This document shows positions 1 to 8,017 of a stretch of 47,480 nt of DNA, piece after piece; positions within the stretch are counted from its first letter, which is position 1, and each line of letters begins with the position of its first letter. The notes below the pieces were generated by a model. That model was not told the DNA's origin and searched no databases. It was given only the letters and a program-made list of their open reading frames with translations. The DNA is taken from the NCBI GenBank assembly GCA_046724665.1, contig JBKOWZ010000045.1, positions 1 to 47,480 of the forward strand, written 5' to 3'. The translations under genes were made by a program, and so were the position numbers. This DNA comes from Actinocrinis sp046724665 (GTDB lineage Bacteria > Actinomycetota > Actinomycetes > Streptomycetales > Catenulisporaceae).

Positions 1-45
1 GGCCGGGGCGGCGTGGCGGCCCTTGCGGGTGTGCGGGATGCTCAT
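1..45 (-). CDS. Start of an unidentified minus-strand gene (cut by window edge)
   Basis: Only the first 15 codons are inside the window. The translation begins MSIPHTRKGRHAAPA, a basic N-terminus of the kind seen before signal peptides of actinobacterial secreted wall hydrolases (resuscitation-promoting factors and relatives), but this is too short to identify the family. The start is supported by a strong Shine-Dalgarno sequence, GAGGAG, six bases upstream of the ATG on the minus strand. The next minus-strand gene (186-1160) is a lysozyme-like protein transcribed in the same direction, so a cell-wall role is plausible but inferred only from this context. Confidence 0.6.
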   Translation of the reverse strand, partial: MSIPHTRKGRHAAPA

Positions 46-122
46 GGTGCTCCTCGGATGGTCAGAATGCCGGGTGGTGTTCCCGTACTTCACATCGATG
101 GGAGCTGGCGGAAGTTGCGGTC

Positions 123-147
123 GATAGATAACGAAATGGTAACTATC
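123..147. promoter_or_regulatory. AT-rich imperfect dyad upstream of the first minus-strand gene
   Basis: Two 10-base arms (GATAGATAAC and GGTAACTATC, 8 of 10 complementary) are separated by GAAAT. It is AT-rich in a very GC-rich background and lies about 80-100 bases upstream of the ATG at 45, where an operator or promoter would sit. No regulator can be assigned. Confidence 0.3.
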
Positions 148-148
148 T

Positions 149-180
149 CGAATCGTACTTTGCGGTACTCACTCGATTCG
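149..180 (-). terminator. Inverted repeat after the lysozyme-like gene
   Basis: Perfect 7-base arms CGAATCG (149-155) and CGATTCG (174-180) lie just downstream of the stop codon at 186-188 of the minus-strand gene. The 18-base spacer makes it a weak hairpin and there is no T-run, so it may instead be part of the promoter region of the next minus-strand gene. Confidence 0.3.
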
Positions 181-185
181 GTGAA

Positions 186-1160
186 TTAACCGCCATTTGT
201 GATGACGACGTGCACGACGGTCCCGCCAGCCCCGGCGCCGGAATCCGATTTCCAGCCGGCCGCCCCGTCGGCCGCCGACCAGGTCTTGCCGCGGTAGGAG
301 ACCTTTGCGATGCCTGCCGTCTCCGCCTGCGCCGCCGCCCAGTTCGCGAAGGCCCACTCCCGCGCGGTCGCCGCGGTGCCGGACAGGGACGCCGGCGCTG
401 CCACGTCGAAGGAGTTCCCGTCCGCGCCGATCCCGGTGACCTTCCCGACGTTCGCCGCGCCGAACTGTGCGCGCATGCCGTCGACGACCGCCTGCCCGCG
501 CGCGGTCAGCAGCTTCCCGGCGGCCTTGGCCTGCGGGGTGAACGTCGGGCCGTCGAGCGTGCAGCCGAGCCCTGCTCCCGCCGAACCGGTGAAAACAGCC
601 GCGATGACCGTGGCGAACTGCTCGTACTGCGCATACGCATCCGGCACCCCGGAGTGCTGCACCGCCTGCGCCGCCTGCGTGAGCGGCATCTTCTGCCAGT
701 CCGGCACCTCGAGCAGCGTGTGGTAGAACTTCGTGCTCGAGTACACCGGGTCCATGATCTGCGCCTGCGTGCCCCAGCCCTGCGACGGCCGCTGCTGGAA
801 CAGGCCGACCGAGTCGCGGTCGCCGTAGCCGATGTTGTGCAGCTTCGACTCCTGCCGCGCGGTCGCCAGCGCCACCCGGATCCCGAAGTCCGGTACGTTC
901 AGCGACACGCCCACGGCCGTGATCGTCGCGGCGTTGCGCGCCTGCTCCAGATCCAGGGTCATGCTCCCGGCCGGCGAGCTGGCCGTGCAGCCCGAGGACT
1001 GGAAGATCGACAGATGGCCGAGCTTGTTCAGCGCCCAGATCGCGGCGCCCGCCACCAGCCCGGCGATCACCAGCACCGCGATGAGCACCTTCAGCCATCC
1101 GCCGCCGCCACGACTCTCGTGGACGGTCACGGCATGACGGTTCTCGGCGGTGCGCGGCAC
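186..1160 (-). CDS. Membrane-anchored lysozyme-like (lytic transglycosylase-like) protein
   Basis: 324 residues. A basic N-terminus is followed by one membrane segment (about residues 23-44) and then an extracytoplasmic domain. Residues 100-135 contain ARQESKL and DSVGLFQQRPSQGWG, the signature of an actinobacterial lysozyme-fold family in which the Glu of RQES (E104) is the likely catalytic acid and SVGLFQQR the substrate groove. A Cys at 58 may pair with a later Cys. The likely role is cleavage or binding of peptidoglycan outside the membrane; activity is inferred. The GTG start has GGGAG seven bases upstream. It is divergent from dapD with about 150 bases between them. The C-terminal part (about 200-320) matches no domain I recognise. 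Confidence 0.8.
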   Translation of the reverse strand: MPRTAENRHAVTVHESRGGGGWLKVLIAVLVIAGLVAGAAIWALNKLGHLSIFQSSGCTASSPAGSMTLDLEQARNAATITAVGVSLNVPDFGIRVALATARQESKLHNIGYGDRDSVGLFQQRPSQGWGTQAQIMDPVYSSTKFYHTLLEVPDWQKMPLTQAAQAVQHSGVPDAYAQYEQFATVIAAVFTGSAGAGLGCTLDGPTFTPQAKAAGKLLTARGQAVVDGMRAQFGAANVGKVTGIGADGNSFDVAAPASLSGTAATAREWAFANWAAAQAETAGIAKVSYRGKTWSAADGAAGWKSDSGAGAGGTVVHVVITNGG

Positions 1161-1297
1161 GATGCTCCCTCGTCGTCCGTCGGCGGCTTACAGCGAAGAG
1201 CGGTGAGTAAGGCGTATCTCGTTACCGTACGCGATTGGTGTACGGGCCAGGTCGGGGTCGTGTCACGGCTCAGCACCAGTGCTCCGGCGCCCGCCAT

Positions 1298-1303
1298 TAG
1301 TCT
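1298..1303 (+). promoter_or_regulatory. -10 box of a leaderless dapD promoter
   Basis: TAGTCT fits TANNNT and ends six bases before the ATG of dapD, so transcription would start at or next to the A of the start codon. No Shine-Dalgarno sequence precedes dapD, which agrees with a leaderless mRNA. A -35 box is not evident. Confidence 0.5.
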
Positions 1304-1309
1304 TGGCAC

Positions 1310-2149
1310 ATGACGCAGACGACCTTCGCCAGCCCCCTGCCTGCCGTGATCGACGAACTGTGGGAGCGCCGCGCCGAACTGTCTCCCGCCAACGCCGACG
1401 CGCGCAAACTCGTCGTCGAGGCGGTCGATCAGCTCGACGCCGGCACGGCCCGGGTCGCCTTCGTCGATGGGGCGACAGACGCGGTGGTGGTGGACGAGCG
1501 GGCGAAGCGCGCCATCCTGCTCACCTTCAAGCTGATGGAGATGATCGAATCCTCCGTCGGCGAGTTTCACCACCACGACCGGATGCCGCTGAAGCGGCAC
1601 TTCCCCGGGGTGCGCATCGTGCCAGGCGCCATCGCGCGCTGGGGCAGTTACCAGGCCCCCGGCGTGGTGCTGATGCCCTCGTTCGTGAACATCGGCGGCT
1701 ACGTAGACGCCGGCTCGATGGTCGATACGTGGGCCACTGTCGGTTCCTGCGCACAGGTCGGCAAGAACGTGCACCTGTCCGGCGGGGTAGGCCTCGGCGG
1801 CGTACTCGAGCCGCCGAACGCGGTACCGGTCGTCATCGAGGACGAAGCCTTCGTCGGCTCCCGCTCGATGGTGGTGGACGGAGCCCGGGTGCGTAAGGGC
1901 GCGAAGCTCGGCGCTGGCACCATCCTGACCGCGACAACGCACGTGTTCGACGCGGAGACCGGCGAGGAACTGCCGCGCGGCGAGGCCCCGGCCTGGTCGG
2001 TGTGCGTATCGTCAACGCGCGTTAAGCGGTTCCCCGGCGGCGAGTTCGGTATGCCGTGCGTGCTCGTGCTCAAGCGGCTTGAGGAGGGCGCCGGGCACGA
2101 CAAGCTGAAGCTCAACGACATCCTGCGCGACCACGGCGTGAGCGCCTGA
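1310..2149 (+). CDS. dapD: 2,3,4,5-tetrahydropyridine-2,6-dicarboxylate N-succinyltransferase (DapD)
   Basis: 279 residues. It transfers succinyl from succinyl-CoA to tetrahydrodipicolinate in the succinylase route to meso-diaminopimelate and lysine, in the cytoplasm. An N-terminal helical domain (ERRAELSPANAD at about 17-28) is followed by a left-handed beta-helix of hexapeptide repeats (about 100-230) with MVDTWATVGSCAQVGKNVHL and GGVGLGGVLEP. These strings and the length match the E. coli-type enzyme rather than the longer (about 317 residue) mycobacterial type, as I remember them. The stop codon overlaps the ATG of dapE by one base, so the two are translationally coupled. A leaderless start is likely (TAGTCT six bases upstream). 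Confidence 0.95.
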   Translation: MTQTTFASPLPAVIDELWERRAELSPANADARKLVVEAVDQLDAGTARVAFVDGATDAVVVDERAKRAILLTFKLMEMIESSVGEFHHHDRMPLKRHFPGVRIVPGAIARWGSYQAPGVVLMPSFVNIGGYVDAGSMVDTWATVGSCAQVGKNVHLSGGVGLGGVLEPPNAVPVVIEDEAFVGSRSMVVDGARVRKGAKLGAGTILTATTHVFDAETGEELPRGEAPAWSVCVSSTRVKRFPGGEFGMPCVLVLKRLEEGAGHDKLKLNDILRDHGVSA

Positions 2150-3276
2150 TGGTGCACGGCCCGGCGGCCGGCGCCGGTGCGGCGGCGATCGATCTGACGC
2201 TTGACGTCGCTACGCTCACCGCCGCGCTGGTCGATTTCCCGTCGGTCAGCGGCGAGGAGAAGCCGCTGGCCGATGCGATCGAGGAGGCGCTGCGCGCTCT
2301 GCCGCGGCTGGCCGTGGACCGGTACGGCCAGAACGTCGTCGCGCGTACCTCATTCGACCGAGACAAGCGCGTCGTGCTGGCCGGGCACATCGACACCGTT
2401 CCCATCGCCGACAACGTCCCGTCCCGGCTCGACGGCGACGTCCTTTACGGCTGCGGTACCTCGGACATGAAGAGCGGCGTGGCGGTTCAGCTGAAGGTCG
2501 CCGCCGCCGTCGGCGCCCTCGACAGCCTCGAACCCTCATACGATCTGACGTTCGTCTTCTACGACTGCGAGGAGGTCGAGGCCGCCCGCAACGGCCTCGG
2601 CCACGTGGCCCGCGAACACCCCGACTGGCTGACCGCCGACTTCGCCCTGCTGCTTGAGCCGACGGACGGCGTGATCGAGGGTGGCTGTCAGGGCACGATG
2701 CGTGTTCGGATCACCGTCCCGGGCCTGCGGGCGCACAGCGCGCGGTCCTGGCTCGGGCGTAACGCGATCCACGACGCCGCGCCGGTGCTCGCCCGGCTTG
2801 CCGAGTACGAGGCGCGGCAGGTCGAGGTGGACGGGCTGCTCTACCGCGAGGGCCTGAACGCGGTCGGCATCAGCGGAGGCGTCGCCGGTAACGTCATCCC
2901 GGACGAGTGCGCCGTGCTGGTCAATTACCGCTTCGCCCCCGACCTGTCCGAGGCGCAGGCCGCCGCGCACGTCCGCACGGTCTTCGCCGGCTACGACGTC
3001 GAGATCGTGGACAGCGCCCCGGCCGCGCGGCCCGGCCTGGACCTGCCCGAGGCGGCCGAATTCGCCGCGCTGTTCGACGCCCCGCCGCGGGCCAAGTACG
3101 GCTGGACCGACGTGGCGCGCCTGTCCGGCTTGGGTATTCCGGCGGTCAACTACGGACCCGGCGACCCGAACCTCGCGCACACCCGCGACGAGCACGTTTC
3201 GCTGGCCAAGGTGCGTGAGGCCGAACGGCTGCTCTTGCGCTGGCTGGCGCTGTCCAATCCCGAACAAGACCGATAA
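2149..3276 (+). CDS. dapE: Succinyl-diaminopimelate desuccinylase (DapE, M20 family)
   Basis: 375 residues. This zinc-dependent deacylase releases LL-diaminopimelate from its N-succinyl form, two steps after DapD. M20 motifs are in order: AGHIDTVP (metal His, about residue 84), GCGTSDMKSG (bridging Asp), DCEEVEAARNGLG (catalytic and metal Glu pair), LLLEPTDG, and a late YGPGDPNLAHTRDE with the final metal His. The EEVEAARNGLG form is typical of the Gram-positive/actinobacterial DapE group. The ATG overlaps the dapD stop (TGATG), so expression depends on the upstream gene; a GTG three bases further on is an alternative start. A gene for the intervening DapC transaminase is not adjacent. Confidence 0.95.
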   Translation: MVHGPAAGAGAAAIDLTLDVATLTAALVDFPSVSGEEKPLADAIEEALRALPRLAVDRYGQNVVARTSFDRDKRVVLAGHIDTVPIADNVPSRLDGDVLYGCGTSDMKSGVAVQLKVAAAVGALDSLEPSYDLTFVFYDCEEVEAARNGLGHVAREHPDWLTADFALLLEPTDGVIEGGCQGTMRVRITVPGLRAHSARSWLGRNAIHDAAPVLARLAEYEARQVEVDGLLYREGLNAVGISGGVAGNVIPDECAVLVNYRFAPDLSEAQAAAHVRTVFAGYDVEIVDSAPAARPGLDLPEAAEFAALFDAPPRAKYGWTDVARLSGLGIPAVNYGPGDPNLAHTRDEHVSLAKVREAERLLLRWLALSNPEQDR

Positions 3277-3375
3277 TTAACGCAACCTGAAGGCCTGTCG
3301 AGACGTCGATCAAGGGTAGAAGACGCAACGGGGCGCGCGACGGCTTTCACGGGTGCACTGAAATCGGGCGAGGAC

Positions 3376-4572
3376 ATGGGACTGACCAGCGGGCTGTTCT
3401 TGGACGTGGTGATCGCGGCGGTCATCGCGCTGCCGCTCGGCACGGTCCTGCTGTGGGGTCGGCTGCGCGGGCCGAGCGCGGTGCGCACGGCGCAGCGGCT
3501 CGGCCTGATCGTGCTGTGCCAGTCCTTCGCGGTGCTGCTCGCCGCGCTGATGATCAACAACTCGTTCCAGCTGTACACCTCGTGGTCCGACCTGTTCGGC
3601 GACAACGGCTCGCTCGGCCGGATCCAGGCCGGCATCCCGGTGGTCGCCACCGGCGCCGGGGCCGCCGGGCGCGGGGCGGACCGCGTGCTGCCGAACGCCG
3701 GGCTGTTCCAGCCGGACCCCGGCCGGCCCGGCGAGTACCACGCCCTGATCACCGGCCCCGAGTCGAGCATCACCGGTGACGTGGTGGTCTGGCTGCCACC
3801 CGAGTACACCCAGAAGGCCTACCGGCACACCGAGTTCCCGGTCATCCAGCTGCTGTCCGGCTATCCGGGAACGCCGGGCTCCTGGTTCGTCAGCCTCGCC
3901 GCGCCGCGGTACCTCGAGCAGGAGGTGCGCGACCACGGCGCCCGGCCCGCGATCCTCGTCGGCGCCACGATCAACGTCGATCCGCCGCACAACGCGGACT
4001 GCTCGAACGTCCCCGGCGGCCCGCAGGTCGCCACCTGGCTGGCCACTGATGTCCACAATCTGATCGAGAGCTCCTTCCGCACCGCCACCAACCGCTCCGG
4101 CTGGGGCCTGATGGGCTACTCGGAGGGCGGCATGTGCGCCTCGAAGCTCGCCTTGCAGTACCCCGGCGAATACGCCGCCGCGGTCTCGATGAGCGGGGAC
4201 GACCACCCCGACGGCGACCTGCTCAAGCCGGGCACCGCGGCGTACGACGAGAACAGTCCGCTGTGGCTGCTCCAGCACCGGCCCGCGGTGCCGGTCTCGC
4301 TGCTGCTGACCGGCACGTTGCAGGACGGCTCCACCGCCGCCGAGGCCGCCGCGATGAGCTCGGCGGCCAAGGCGCCGACGGTGGTGGAGCGGCTGATCGC
4401 GGAGCGCGGCGGCCACAACGCCGGGGTGTGGCGGGCCGCCGAACCCGCCGCGTTCGCATGGCTGACCAGGCATCTCGGCCCGGCGGCGCCCGCCCCGGTG
4501 CTGCCCGCGGCGCCGAAGCTGATCGGAGGCACGCCTGCCGGGTCGCCTGCCGGGACTTACGCCAGCGGCTGA
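3376..4572 (+). CDS. Membrane-anchored esterase of the antigen-85/esterase D fold family
   Basis: 398 residues. Two N-terminal hydrophobic segments (about 5-27 and 40-62) anchor the protein; the remainder is an alpha/beta hydrolase. GYSEGGMCA (about residue 250) holds the nucleophile Ser and GGHNAGVWR (about 345) the likely catalytic His. VWLPPEY near 140 and the overall layout resemble PF00756 proteins, which include mycolyltransferases and esterase D. The substrate is unknown; the active domain is expected outside the membrane. The GAGG eight bases before the ATG supports the start. It lies about 100 bases after dapE and may share its transcript. Streptomyces-like organisms lack mycolic acids, so a mycolyltransferase role should not be assumed. 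Confidence 0.75.
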   Translation: MGLTSGLFLDVVIAAVIALPLGTVLLWGRLRGPSAVRTAQRLGLIVLCQSFAVLLAALMINNSFQLYTSWSDLFGDNGSLGRIQAGIPVVATGAGAAGRGADRVLPNAGLFQPDPGRPGEYHALITGPESSITGDVVVWLPPEYTQKAYRHTEFPVIQLLSGYPGTPGSWFVSLAAPRYLEQEVRDHGARPAILVGATINVDPPHNADCSNVPGGPQVATWLATDVHNLIESSFRTATNRSGWGLMGYSEGGMCASKLALQYPGEYAAAVSMSGDDHPDGDLLKPGTAAYDENSPLWLLQHRPAVPVSLLLTGTLQDGSTAAEAAAMSSAAKAPTVVERLIAERGGHNAGVWRAAEPAAFAWLTRHLGPAAPAPVLPAAPKLIGGTPAGSPAGTYASG

Positions 4573-4638
4573 CGTCGGTCACCGACGCGTTCACGCACGC
4601 TTGGTGTGCGGTTGTCCGGGCGGGGCCGGCTGTGGGGG

Positions 4639-4644
4639 TACCGT
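4639..4644 (+). promoter_or_regulatory. -10 box of a leaderless promoter for the LOG-family gene
   Basis: TACCGT fits TANNNT and lies exactly six bases before GTG 4651. No ribosome binding site precedes this GTG. This spacing fixes the start at 4651 rather than an in-frame upstream codon at 4606. Confidence 0.45.
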
Positions 4645-4650
4645 TCTAGG

Positions 4651-5484
4651 GTGACAGACGAGATTGAGCCGCAAGAGAAGCGGCTGAACGGAGTACGTTT
4701 CCGCGGGCCGGTGGTCCTGCGGCGCGGGCAGGTCCAGGAATCCACCACCGACCAGCGGCTGCTCGACTCGCGCGGCCCGACGGACTGGCTGCACTCGGAC
4801 CCGTGGCGTGTGCACCGGATAACGGCCGAGTTCGTCGAGGGCTTCGGCGCGCTGGCCGAACTCGGCCCGGCGGTGGCAGTCTTCGGCTCGGCCCGCACCA
4901 GGCCGGAGTCGGTCGAGTACCAGCAGGGCGTCGAGGTCGGCCGGCTGCTCGCCGAGGCGGGTTACGCGGTCATCACCGGCGGCGGCCCCGGCGCGATGGA
5001 GGCGGCGAACCAGGGCGCGGTCAAGGGCGGCGGCACCTCGGTCGGCCTCGGCATCGAGCTGCCGTTCGAGCAGGGCCTCAACGACTATGTGGACCTGGGC
5101 GTCAACTTCCGCTACTTCTTCGCCCGCAAGACGATGTTCGTCAAGTACGCCCAGGGCTTCGTCGTGCTGCCCGGCGGCTTCGGCACCATGGACGAGCTGT
5201 TCGAGGCGCTGACCCTGGTGCAGACGCGCAAGGTCACCTCGTTCCCGATCGTGCTGCTCGGCGTGGCCTACTGGTCCGGCCTGGTCGAGTGGCTGCGCAC
5301 GACCATGGTCGAGCAGGGCAAGGCCTCGCTCGCCGACCTCGGCCTGTTCAGGGTGACCGACTCCCCGGCCGAGGCGGTCGAGGTGATCCGGGGCGCGAAC
5401 GGCACCCGGGACGCCGACGAGTCCGCCGCGTTCGCACAGAAGGTCGCGGCGGAACGCGTCGGCGAGCGGTGGTCGAAGCCCTGA
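4651..5484 (+). CDS. LOG-family protein (TIGR00730; nucleoside 5'-monophosphate phosphoribohydrolase-like)
   Basis: 277 residues from GTG 4651. The Rossmann-like core has the two family signatures: GGGPGAMEAANQGA (about residue 110) and PGGFGTMDE (about 172), which form the nucleotide-binding active site of LOG lysine-decarboxylase-like proteins. Plant and several bacterial members release cytokinin bases from riboside monophosphates; in this genus the physiological substrate is not known. An N-terminal extension of about 70 residues precedes the core, as in the actinobacterial homologue Rv1205-type group (from memory). It is convergent with bioA, whose end lies 24 bases away. Confidence 0.85.
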   Translation: MTDEIEPQEKRLNGVRFRGPVVLRRGQVQESTTDQRLLDSRGPTDWLHSDPWRVHRITAEFVEGFGALAELGPAVAVFGSARTRPESVEYQQGVEVGRLLAEAGYAVITGGGPGAMEAANQGAVKGGGTSVGLGIELPFEQGLNDYVDLGVNFRYFFARKTMFVKYAQGFVVLPGGFGTMDELFEALTLVQTRKVTSFPIVLLGVAYWSGLVEWLRTTMVEQGKASLADLGLFRVTDSPAEAVEVIRGANGTRDADESAAFAQKVAAERVGERWSKP

Positions 5485-5508
5485 GCGGTCCCGCGCTGCG
5501 ACCCCGGC

Positions 5509-6894
5509 TCAGCCGGCGGCGGCCGTAGCTGGATCGGTAGCAGTGATCGAGGCCGCCGCCGCGTCGAGCATCGCGCCGCAGATCGCCGCCAGGTCGTCGT
5601 CCCCGGTGATGTAAGGCGGCATCGTGTAGATCAGGTCGCGGAACGGCCGTAGCCACACGCCCCGCTGCACAGCCGCACGCGTCGCCGCGGCCACGTCCAC
5701 CGGCCGGTCCAGCTGCACGACCCCGATCCCGCCGAGGACGCGCACGTCCTTCACGCCCGCCAGCTCGCGCCCGGAAGCGAGTCCGGAGCGTAAGGCCGCC
5801 TCGATCCGCGCGACATCCGCCTGCCACGGCGTACCGCCGCGTGCGTCCGGGTCGAGCAGCAGGTCAATCGACGCCAGCGCCACGGACGCGGCCAGCGGAT
5901 TGCCCATGTACGTCGGCCCGTGCGCGAGCACCGGCACCTCGCCCCGGCTGATGCCCTCGGCCACGCGGCTGGTGCACAGCGCGGCCGCCATCGTGAGATA
6001 ACCGCCGGTCAGCGCCTTACCCACGCACATCACGTCCGGTGCGATCCCGGCGTGCTCAGCCGCGAAGAGCTTGCCCGTACGCCCGAACCCGGTCGCGATC
6101 TCGTCGAAGACCAATAGCACGTCGTGCGCGTCACACAACTCGCGCAGCGTCCTTAGGTACCCGGGGGAGTGGAAACGCATCCCGCCGGCTCCCTGCACCA
6201 CCGGCTCGACGATAACCGCCGCGAGCTCGTCGGCGTGACGCTCGATCAGGTCCGCGAGATGCGTAACGTACGCGGGCGACGGCTGAGACTCGAAGCCGTC
6301 CGGCGGCACCTCCGCGAACACCTGCTCGGGCAGCACCCCGCGCCACAGGCTGTGCATACCGCCCTCGGGGTCACACACCGACATCGGGTGGAACGTGTCC
6401 CCGTGATAGCCGCCGCGCCACGTCAGCAGCCGGCGCTTGCCCGGTCGGCCTACCGAGAGCCAGTACTGAAGGCACATCTTGATCGCGACCTCGACCGACA
6501 CCGAGCCCGAGTCGGCCAGGAACACGTGCCGCAGCGGCTCAGGCGTCAGCTCGACCAGCCGCGCCGCGAGCGAGATCGCCGGCTGGTGGGTCAGCCCGCC
6601 GAACATCACGTGCGCCATCCGGCCGAGCTGCCCGCGCACCGCCTCGTCGAGCACGGGGTGCCGATAGCCGTGGATCGCCGCCCACCACGAGGACATCCCG
6701 TCGATCAGCTCGGTCTGCGTCCCGTCCGGCAGCGCCACGTCAAGGCGCACCCCCGAAGCGCCGGTCACCAGTAGCGGTTCCATCGTGCCCGGCATGGCCC
6801 CGTACGGGTGCCACACCAGGGCGCGGTCCATCTCAAACAGCGTCTTGATATGCTCTGCCCCGGCGTTCCGCGTGTCGGTCCCCAAGCTGTCCAC
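5509..6894 (-). CDS. bioA: Adenosylmethionine-8-amino-7-oxononanoate aminotransferase (BioA)
   Basis: 461 residues. A fold-type I PLP enzyme that makes 7,8-diaminopelargonate in biotin synthesis using S-adenosylmethionine as amino donor. Visible are WHPYGAM near residue 28, DGMSSWWAAIHGYRHP (66-80), the PLP-phosphate site DSGSVSVEVAIKM (128-140), GGYHGDT (161-167), FDEIATGFGRTG with Asp264, and the PLP Lys in CVGKALTGG (K293). No other biotin genes are near, so it is an orphan here. The GTG at 6894 gives about 20 residues more than many BioA proteins; a later start near residue 22 is possible. It is divergent from folP2. Confidence 0.93.
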   Translation of the reverse strand: MDSLGTDTRNAGAEHIKTLFEMDRALVWHPYGAMPGTMEPLLVTGASGVRLDVALPDGTQTELIDGMSSWWAAIHGYRHPVLDEAVRGQLGRMAHVMFGGLTHQPAISLAARLVELTPEPLRHVFLADSGSVSVEVAIKMCLQYWLSVGRPGKRRLLTWRGGYHGDTFHPMSVCDPEGGMHSLWRGVLPEQVFAEVPPDGFESQPSPAYVTHLADLIERHADELAAVIVEPVVQGAGGMRFHSPGYLRTLRELCDAHDVLLVFDEIATGFGRTGKLFAAEHAGIAPDVMCVGKALTGGYLTMAAALCTSRVAEGISRGEVPVLAHGPTYMGNPLAASVALASIDLLLDPDARGGTPWQADVARIEAALRSGLASGRELAGVKDVRVLGGIGVVQLDRPVDVAAATRAAVQRGVWLRPFRDLIYTMPPYITGDDDLAAICGAMLDAAAASITATDPATAAAG

Positions 6895-6938
6895 GCGCCA
6901 AGTCTTCCACGCGCCTCGCCGGACGGTCCGGACGGCAC

Positions 6939-6967
6939 TTGACGATCGACGACGCAGTCGAAACGAT
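6939..6967 (+). promoter_or_regulatory. Candidate sigma-70-type promoter of the folP2-type gene
   Basis: TTGACG (6939-6944), a 17-base spacer and AACGAT (6962-6967) put transcription start near 6974. An in-frame TTG at 6939 therefore looks like a -35 element, not a start codon, which favours the ATG at 7008. Confidence 0.35.
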
Positions 6968-7007
6968 CAGATGGCTGTCGGCGAGCGCATGGCGGCAATG
7001 GCGAGCA

Positions 7008-7901
7008 ATGTCCGACTATGATCAGGGTCAGGTAGATTTGGCGCCTCGAGAAATCGGCTCCCGAAGCTTCGACTTCGCGCGCCAGGTGGCGGTGATGGCC
7101 ATCGTCAATCGGACGCCTGACTCCTTCTACGACAAGGGCGAGACGTTCGAGTTGGCCAAGGCGGTCGCCGCGGCGCAGTCCGCGATCGCCGACGGGGCCG
7201 ACTGGATCGACGTCGGCGGCGTGCCGTTCGGCCCCGGTCCCGAAGTCACCGAGGCCGAGGAGCTGGATCGCATCCTGCCTTTGATCGAGGCGGTGCGCGC
7301 CGACAGCGACGTGGTCATCTCGGTGGACACCTATCGTCCGGAGGTGGCGCGCCGAGCGTTCGCGGCAGGAGCGGACGTCGTGAACTGCGCTTCGGGGCTG
7401 CGCGATCCCGAGCTCGCGGATGCCGTCGCCGAAGCCGACGGCGCGCTGATCATCGCGCACAGCGTGTCGGAGCCACGGGTCCCGGTGCGCCGCCCGACGT
7501 ATCAGGACATCGCCGGCGAGGTGGCCGCCTTCCTCGAGGAACGCTCCCGGCTCGCGATGGAGCGCGGAGTGCGGGAAGAGAAGATCATCATCGACCCCGG
7601 GCACGACCTGAACAAGAACACCTACCAGTCGCTCGAGCTGACCAGGCGGCTGAAGGAGATCACGTCGATCGGGCTTCCGGTGCTCGTCTCGGTGTCGAAC
7701 AAGGACTTCATCGGCGAAACCCTTGACCGGGAGCGCGGCGACCGGCTGGAGGGCACGCTCGCGGCAGTGGTCGCGTGCATCTTTCAAGGAGCGCGGATCG
7801 TACGCATTCACAACGTGCGGCCGGTCGTGGACGCGGTACGCCTCACTGAGGCGATTCTCGGTTGGCGGGCGCCGGTTCGGGCGCGACACAACCTCGACTG
7901 A
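7008..7901 (+). CDS. folP2: FolP2-type dihydropteroate synthase homologue
   Basis: 297 residues from ATG 7008. TIM-barrel protein of the pterin-binding family. The first family motif reads MAIVNRTPDSFYDKG (residues 30-44) and the second GADWIDVGGVPFGPG, where authentic dihydropteroate synthases have an N-V-T-PDSF-S-D-G motif and IDVGGESTRPG. Loss of the ESTRP loop and the Arg/Tyr substitutions are those of mycobacterial FolP2, which was reported to lack dihydropteroate synthase activity. Later motifs IIDPGHD, SNKDFIGE and RIHNV are kept. So the protein probably has another, unknown role, and the true folP should be elsewhere. Its neighbours (LOG upstream, DivIVA protein downstream) match the folP2 context in mycobacteria. 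Confidence 0.85.
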   Translation: MSDYDQGQVDLAPREIGSRSFDFARQVAVMAIVNRTPDSFYDKGETFELAKAVAAAQSAIADGADWIDVGGVPFGPGPEVTEAEELDRILPLIEAVRADSDVVISVDTYRPEVARRAFAAGADVVNCASGLRDPELADAVAEADGALIIAHSVSEPRVPVRRPTYQDIAGEVAAFLEERSRLAMERGVREEKIIIDPGHDLNKNTYQSLELTRRLKEITSIGLPVLVSVSNKDFIGETLDRERGDRLEGTLAAVVACIFQGARIVRIHNVRPVVDAVRLTEAILGWRAPVRARHNLD

Positions 7902-7918
7902 TCCGTGGGCCTGCGCCC

Positions 7919-7924
7919 TATGAT
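7919..7924 (+). promoter_or_regulatory. Possible -10 box upstream of the DivIVA-domain gene
   Basis: TATGAT matches five of six bases of TATAAT and lies about 95 bases before ATG 8018, just after the folP2-type stop. No convincing -35 hexamer is seen. Confidence 0.3.
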
Positions 7925-8017
7925 GCTGTCGGCAACCGTCGGCGTGGGGAAACAGGTCGCGCCGATGCCCGTGACGATGACAGACCATGACAACCGTGAC
8001 GGCGAGGCGAGGACGCG

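Noticed and set aside
46..185. Possible c-di-AMP (ydaO-type) riboswitch before a wall-hydrolase gene
   Set aside because: Such leaders occur before actinobacterial rpf genes, but this gap is only 140 bases, AT-rich and lacks a multi-stem GC-rich structure.
5504..5516. CCGGCT-C-AGCCGG palindrome between the LOG gene and bioA as a terminator
   Set aside because: With a realistic loop only four base pairs remain, and it lies in the bioA coding end; too weak to call.
6939..7007. TTG start for the folP2-type gene, adding 23 residues
   Set aside because: The TTG is the first codon of TTGACG, a good -35 box with AACGAT 17 bases on; the added residues are not conserved.
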